Shown: positions 5,399 to 5,663 of the stretch, piece by piece
Numbering within the stretch: the first letter of the stretch is position 1
Layout of the letters: each line of letters begins with the position of its first letter
NCBI GenBank assembly: GCA_003231035.1
Contig: QIHU01000719.1
Location: 1-5,663, forward strand
DNA from: Acidobacteriota bacterium
Lineage (GTDB): Bacteria > Acidobacteriota > Thermoanaerobaculia > Multivoradales > SZUA-115
Length of the DNA: 5,663 bases
Reading direction: 5' to 3'
Position numbers and translations under genes: made by a program
Notes under the pieces: model-generated
What the model was told of the DNA's origin: nothing
Seen by the model: only the letters and a program-made list of their open reading frames with translations
Database searches by the model: none

Positions 5399-5663
5399 AT
5401 GACTACCGAACAACTCAGACTCGAATACGTGCCCCTCCCTCAGGCTCGCAAGTGGGACCAGAATCCGAAACGCCACGACTTCCCCGCCCTTGTCCGTTCA
5501 ATCGAAACTCACGGCTTCGGCGACCCGCCGAAGTTCGACGCCACGCTCGACGCGCTGGTCTACGGCAACGGTCGCACCGAGGCGCTGGAGCGGATGCGTC
5601 AGGCAGGCAAGGAACCACCTCGGGGCATCCTCGCCCTCGACGATGGTCAGTGGGCGGTGCCGG
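5399..5663 (+). CDS. ParB/sulfiredoxin-like nuclease-domain protein (3' end missing)
   Basis: The first 88 residues are visible, and the gene runs off the window. The ATG at 5399 has AGGG at 5383-5386, 12 bases upstream, a somewhat long spacing. The sequence follows the ParB N-terminal (ParB/Srx-like) fold: LEYVPLPQARKWDQNPKRHD, then LVRSIETHGFGDPPKFD, then the nucleotide-binding-type box VYGNGRTEALERMRQAG. In mobile elements and phages this domain occurs in stand-alone nucleases or fused to DNA methyltransferases, as well as in chromosome-partition ParB. The NPKRHD and YGNGRTEAL forms look more like the phage/element nuclease type than partition ParB. Whether a methyltransferase or HTH domain follows cannot be seen. 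A 52-base gap separates it from the preceding gene, so it is probably in the same transcript. Confidence 0.88.
   Translation, partial: MTTEQLRLEYVPLPQARKWDQNPKRHDFPALVRSIETHGFGDPPKFDATLDALVYGNGRTEALERMRQAGKEPPRGILALDDGQWAVP

Overview
The window looks like the integration and replication end of a small integrative mobile element (a P4-like satellite, prophage remnant or genomic island) in a GC-rich bacterium. Base composition is roughly 60% GC by eye. All genes run left to right, with purine-rich Shine-Dalgarno sites and short overlaps. The sequence does not fix the host; a proteobacterium or another GC-rich Gram-negative lineage is plausible, and the assignment rests on gene types only.

Layout. 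(1) Bases 1-1193: the 3' part of a tyrosine-recombinase integrase of the P4/phage type, with its start upstream of the window. (2) 1205-2095: an unrecognised 296-residue protein whose Shine-Dalgarno overlaps the integrase stop codon. (3) 2096-2312: the only sizeable intergenic gap (217 bases). It holds an inverted repeat lying over a possible -35 box, a hairpin that would cover the next ribosome binding site, and one arm of a 12-base inverted repeat that begins inside the previous gene. (4) 2313-2552: an AlpA-type helix-turn-helix protein, likely excisionase/regulator. (5) 2549-4918: a large replication protein with a CHC2-type zinc finger, a TOPRIM domain and a DUF3631-type P-loop ATPase. Its low-complexity tail is encoded by DNA full of GGAACA/TGTTCC repeats. 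(6) 4915-5346: a small protein with a TubC-like docking domain followed by a probable small beta-barrel. (7) 5399 to the window end: the start of a ParB/sulfiredoxin-like nuclease-domain protein.

Working model (inference). The integrase inserts and, with AlpA, excises the element. AlpA also probably regulates the promoter region in front of it. The AlpA, primase-ATPase and TubC-like genes are joined by two ATGA overlaps and so form a translationally coupled replication operon. The primase-ATPase would drive autonomous replication after excision. The best candidate for something not yet described is the symmetrical repeat array inside the 3' end of the primase-ATPase gene: two doublets with 9-base spacing, in opposite orientation about 110 bases apart, plus extra half-sites. 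This is the arrangement expected of an initiator-binding origin or a similar cis-acting site embedded in the initiator gene. No tRNA, CRISPR array, insertion sequence or convincing intrinsic terminator was seen.
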